DNA of 8,308 nt from Megamonas sp. UBA1792 (lineage in GTDB: Bacteria > Bacillota_C > Negativicutes > Selenomonadales > Selenomonadaceae): assembly GCA_002315155.1 (NCBI GenBank), contig DCFY01000131.1, positions 1-8,308 of the forward strand, in the 5' to 3' direction. Below are positions 6,203 through 8,308 of this stretch, piece after piece. The notes under the pieces are model-generated. The model ran no database searches. It was not told the DNA's origin and saw only the letters and a program-made list of their open reading frames with translations. Made by a program: the position numbers and the translations under genes. The first letter of the stretch is position 1. Every line of letters starts with the position of its first letter.

Positions 6203-6964
6203 TTAATACACCGGAATATTCTTCATAAACATTTCCGAGATAAGCTGCTCCATCGTATAAATTCCGGGAAGCTGCTGTACAACATACTTCGCCGCAAAAA
6301 TGGCACCTTGTCCAAAAGCCGCCTGATTAACACTCTCATGGATGAGCCGTATCGTCTGATTTGGCAGTCCAAAAATAAGTTTATGCTTACCCACCGTCTT
6401 CCCTACCCTTATGGAATGTATTCTCTCATGCCCCATTCCCAAAACATCTGCCAGCTTCTTCGCTGTTCCTGATACCTCTTTCTTATCGCGAAAATGCTCC
6501 TCAATAATCTCAATATCCGCATGAGGTGCTATCTTCTGCAGAATTTGTGCAACCACCATAAGGATGTTAACCCCCAATGTGATATTAGGCGAATAAAACA
6601 CGGCCGCCTTGCCGGCATATGATTTCAGCATCGCCAGATCTTCCGGATCATACTGTGATATCGCTGATACAACAGGTATTCCCAGCTCAAGGGCTCCGCG
6701 GTACTCCCTCACTGCTTCGCTCTTTGAAAAATCCACAATAACATCAACCGGATGTGCCCGAAAAAATTGATCCGTAAGATTTTCTCGTGAAAAAATCCTT
6801 CCTTGCTCAAATTCATGCCCCAGCAAATGACTCGCATATTCAATCTTCTGAGTTTGCCTTCGTACGACCCAGGACAAATCGCAGACAGAATCCTGTATAA
6901 TTTCATTTGCTACAGTTTTACCCGTTTTACCAAACCCCAAAAGTCCAATCTTAATTTTTTCCAT
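6203..6964 (-). CDS. dapB: DapB-like reductase (dihydrodipicolinate reductase family), divergent
   Basis: 253 residues, within the usual DapB range. DapB reduces 4-hydroxy-tetrahydrodipicolinate with NAD(P)H in lysine/diaminopimelate synthesis. N-terminal Rossmann fold: GLLGFGKTGK (residues 7-16), unlike the usual GxxGRMG; VDFS at 77-80. The loop that is normally GTTG reads SAIS (100-103). The C-terminal domain is well kept: SPNITLGVN (125-133), then EEHFRDKKEVSGTA (155-168), which retains the catalytic-type His157, Lys161 and the SGT substrate loop, but has HF instead of HH and is one residue short before SGT. IHSIRVGKTVGKH and AAFGQGAIFAAKYV also fit. ATG at 6964 has AAAGGAG eight bases upstream. 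It is convergent with the tRNA operon. Family membership is solid; whether it is the pathway enzyme or a paralogue with another substrate is not decided here, so the symbol is provisional. Confidence 0.78.
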   Translation of the reverse strand: MEKIKIGLLGFGKTGKTVANEIIQDSVCDLSWVVRRQTQKIEYASHLLGHEFEQGRIFSRENLTDQFFRAHPVDVIVDFSKSEAVREYRGALELGIPVVSAISQYDPEDLAMLKSYAGKAAVFYSPNITLGVNILMVVAQILQKIAPHADIEIIEEHFRDKKEVSGTAKKLADVLGMGHERIHSIRVGKTVGKHKLIFGLPNQTIRLIHESVNQAAFGQGAIFAAKYVVQQLPGIYTMEQLISEMFMKNIPVY

Positions 6965-7040
6965 CTATGCATCTCCTTTTGTCCATATAATTTCTTGATA
7001 CTTTCCTAAAGGTAATTTCTACAAAGTTCCTCTGTTAAAA

Positions 7041-7057
7041 TTACTGAATTTACTGAA
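7041..7057. repeat. Short tandem repeat TTACTGAA x2
   Basis: TTACTGAA occurs at 7041-7048 and 7050-7057, a nine-base period, in the leader of the DapB-like gene. The rest of 6965-7093 is very AT-rich, with only the ribosome binding site near 6973 and nothing else that I recognise. The repeat could be an operator half-site pair or chance in AT-rich DNA. Confidence 0.25.
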
Positions 7058-7093
7058 AATATTATTTAAATTTTTCCATATTAATGAAAAATA

Positions 7094-7125
7094 AAAAAAG
7101 TAGCTACGTTTGTAACTGCTTTTTT
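7094..7125 (-). terminator. Terminator-like hairpin in the DapB-like gene leader
   Basis: On the minus strand AAAAAAGCAG (7125-7116) pairs with GTAG-mirror CTACTTTTTT (7103-7094) with one G-U. A further three pairs (TAC/GTA) close an AAAC loop after one mismatch. The 3' side continues as T runs broken by one A, so it looks like an intrinsic terminator. It lies about 35 nt after a predicted start of transcription and 130 bases before the gene, which suggests an attenuator. The plus-strand reading also ends in six T's, but no plus-strand gene precedes it. Confidence 0.6.
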
Positions 7126-7151
7126 AGAATAAAAACGCCTTTAATTTTCAT
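7104..7151 (-). other. Candidate 15-codon leader peptide, lysine-rich
   Basis: ATG at 7151 opens a 15-codon frame, MKIKGVFILKKQLQT, with a TAG stop at 7106-7104 inside the loop of the leader hairpin. Four of 15 residues are Lys, including a Lys-Lys pair encoded in the hairpin 5' arm. There is no clear ribosome binding site (only AAAGAT), and AAA codons are expected by chance in such AT-rich DNA, so this is speculative. Confidence 0.15.
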
Positions 7152-7164
7152 ATATCTTTTTTTA

Positions 7165-7193
7165 ATTATATCATAAAAGTATATAAATGTATA
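7165..7193 (-). promoter_or_regulatory. Candidate promoter for the DapB-like gene
   Basis: On the minus strand TATACA (7193-7188) and a perfect TATAAT (7170-7165) are separated by 17 bases. Transcription would start near 7158, giving a leader of about 195 nt. The leader is too short to hold a lysine riboswitch of normal size. No closer promoter was evident. Confidence 0.6.
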
Positions 7194-7227
7194 TAAAATC
7201 AGACCTTTGAAGAATCCTGCTTATAAA

Positions 7228-7267
7228 TAAACAGAGGCTCACAAATAAATTCGTGAGTCTCTGTTTA
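7228..7267 (-). terminator. Intrinsic terminator after the porin gene
   Basis: A 15-bp stem, TAAACAGAGACTCAC (7267-7253) with GTGAGCCTCTGTTTA (7242-7228), with one G-U pair and a 10-base loop, starts seven bases after the porin stop codon. The 3' side is TTTATTTAT, moderately T-rich. It insulates the downstream promoter of the DapB-like gene. Confidence 0.88.
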
Positions 7268-7273
7268 TATTTA

Positions 7274-8308
7274 TTAGAAATGAAAATCAACCTGTGTGCG
7301 GAGAAGATTTCTACTCGCACCTGTAGACATACTTGAATCTGTTCCGGAATAGTTTCTTGTCTGTCTGGAATAGAATGTTTCCCATTCAATGTTGGCATAT
7401 GGAACATATTTTACACCAAGTATCCAGCCCTTAGCATCTGTTGGCAAAGAACCCCATTCATCATCATGAGACATATCACCATAGCGTCCAAAATCAATGT
7501 ACCGGAAGTATGCTCCAAAAGAACCTGCCTTTTTGAGATCTGTTCCTTTATAGTCAAGCCTATATTCTTTACTTGCATTATAGCTGTTTGCATTTGTCTT
7601 TACATACGTACCTGTAAGCTGGAAATTATCACCAAGCTTTGTGCGAAGTTCAAAGGCTCCCATACTGCTCATCTTCTGAGCATCATTATGGTTTTTATTA
7701 CCAGCCCAGGTAAGACTTGTTTCAAGATTTTTCCCAAGTTTACCCGTGAAATTCACGCCATAGATATTTGTATCCTGACCTGCCGGCATTGATACAAGAT
7801 CTCCTTGTCGAGGGCGAAGTGTAAATGCTTTTACATTCCAATCTTTTGAAAGATTGTAGTCAACCTGCGCACCATCTGCTGCATGGCCAAATGGTACATT
7901 CTGGAAGCCATAACCCCACCATGCTGTACCAACTTTTACGCCAACCTTACCGGCATGGCCTTCAACCCAGACTCTCTGGAAAGTCCCATCCTGATCATTT
8001 GAGCTGCTATCACCATTACGCCAAGACTGATTCGATGTATAGCCTTTACGTGTTTCACTTTGAAAATGTGCATCCCAGTCTTTTCCGACCCTCATTTTAC
8101 CTTCTAAGTCCATATAGAAATGCTTATTATTATCATTTCCAACATGATTTGTTTCATCATTATCATACTTTGCCCGAACAAATCCACTTAGTATTACATT
8201 GTCAACACGTTTATCAAGGTCATTGTATTTATCATCCAGTTTTTTGAGTTCCGATCCATATTCGTTTTCAAGCTTTTCAATGAGTGCCTGATCTGCCGGA
8301 TTGGCTGC
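7274..8308 (-). CDS. OmpM/Mep45-like outer-membrane porin, C-terminal 344 residues (5' end outside window)
   Basis: The frame is open from the window edge to TAA at 7274-7276. The Met codon at 8113 is internal, because coding continues in frame for another 65 codons upstream. Visible order: a charged, heptad-like linker (ALIEKLENEYGSELKKLDD and on, about 35 residues), then SGFVRAKYDND and alternating polar/hydrophobic strands rich in Tyr, Trp, Gly and Asn typical of a transmembrane beta barrel, ending in RTQVDFHF. The terminal Phe is the usual recognition signal for outer-membrane barrel assembly. In Negativicutes, porins of this form carry an N-terminal SLH domain that ties the outer membrane to polyamine-modified peptidoglycan; that domain would lie beyond the right edge and is inferred. 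Several paralogues per genome are common, so no exact orthologue is claimed. Confidence 0.85.
   Translation of the reverse strand, partial: AANPADQALIEKLENEYGSELKKLDDKYNDLDKRVDNVILSGFVRAKYDNDETNHVGNDNNKHFYMDLEGKMRVGKDWDAHFQSETRKGYTSNQSWRNGDSSSNDQDGTFQRVWVEGHAGKVGVKVGTAWWGYGFQNVPFGHAADGAQVDYNLSKDWNVKAFTLRPRQGDLVSMPAGQDTNIYGVNFTGKLGKNLETSLTWAGNKNHNDAQKMSSMGAFELRTKLGDNFQLTGTYVKTNANSYNASKEYRLDYKGTDLKKAGSFGAYFRYIDFGRYGDMSHDDEWGSLPTDAKGWILGVKYVPYANIEWETFYSRQTRNYSGTDSSMSTGASRNLLRTQVDFHF

Noticed and set aside
5987..6472. Plus-strand open frame across the two tRNAs
   Set aside because: It translates through tRNA-Tyr, tRNA-Met and the terminator, then antisense to the DapB-like gene.
6965..7158. Lysine riboswitch before the DapB-like gene
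   Set aside because: The leader is short and very AT-rich, and I see none of the conserved L-box elements.

Overview
The window looks like chromosomal core DNA from a diderm Firmicute of the class Negativicutes (Veillonella/Selenomonas relatives). The reasons are an OmpM-type porin with a coiled-coil linker and a C-terminal phenylalanine, which implies an outer membrane. It sits beside Firmicute-style T-box leaders, strong GGAGG ribosome binding sites and a Bacillus-like elongator tRNA-Met. Base composition is moderately AT-rich, and I cannot name the genus. I see no mobile element, CRISPR array, phage gene or defence system.

Layout from left to right: (1) positions 1-1431, minus strand: the 5' part of leuS (leucyl-tRNA synthetase, cut by the window edge), its T-box leader with a CTC (Leu) specifier, and a near-consensus promoter. 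(2) 1464-4980, minus strand: the ileS terminator, complete ileS (type 2, eukaryote-like isoleucyl-tRNA synthetase, TTG start), its T-box leader with an ATC (Ile) specifier and two tandem terminators, and its promoter. (3) 5029-6183, plus strand: lgt (prolipoprotein diacylglyceryl transferase, TTG start), then a strong promoter whose -35 box overlaps the lgt stop codon and drives tRNA-Tyr(GTA) and tRNA-Met(CAT), then a UUCG-loop terminator. (4) 6203-7193, minus strand: a divergent DapB-like reductase with a ~195-nt leader that carries a terminator-like hairpin. (5) 7228-8308, minus strand: the C-terminal 344 residues of an OmpM/Mep45-like porin and its terminator.

The common theme is translation and cell-envelope housekeeping. 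Two aminoacyl-tRNA synthetase genes each sense their own uncharged tRNA through separate leaders and promoters, next to a two-tRNA operon. The lipoprotein-maturation enzyme and the porin belong to the diderm envelope, and the DapB-like enzyme would feed lysine/diaminopimelate supply if it is a true DapB.

I found no wholly new system. The points most worth a second look are the tandem-terminator, degenerate T-box upstream of ileS; the changed TTRPDT-type motif in the LeuRS editing domain; the divergent DapB active-site motifs together with its attenuator-like leader; and a glutamine where Lgt has His103 in E. coli.
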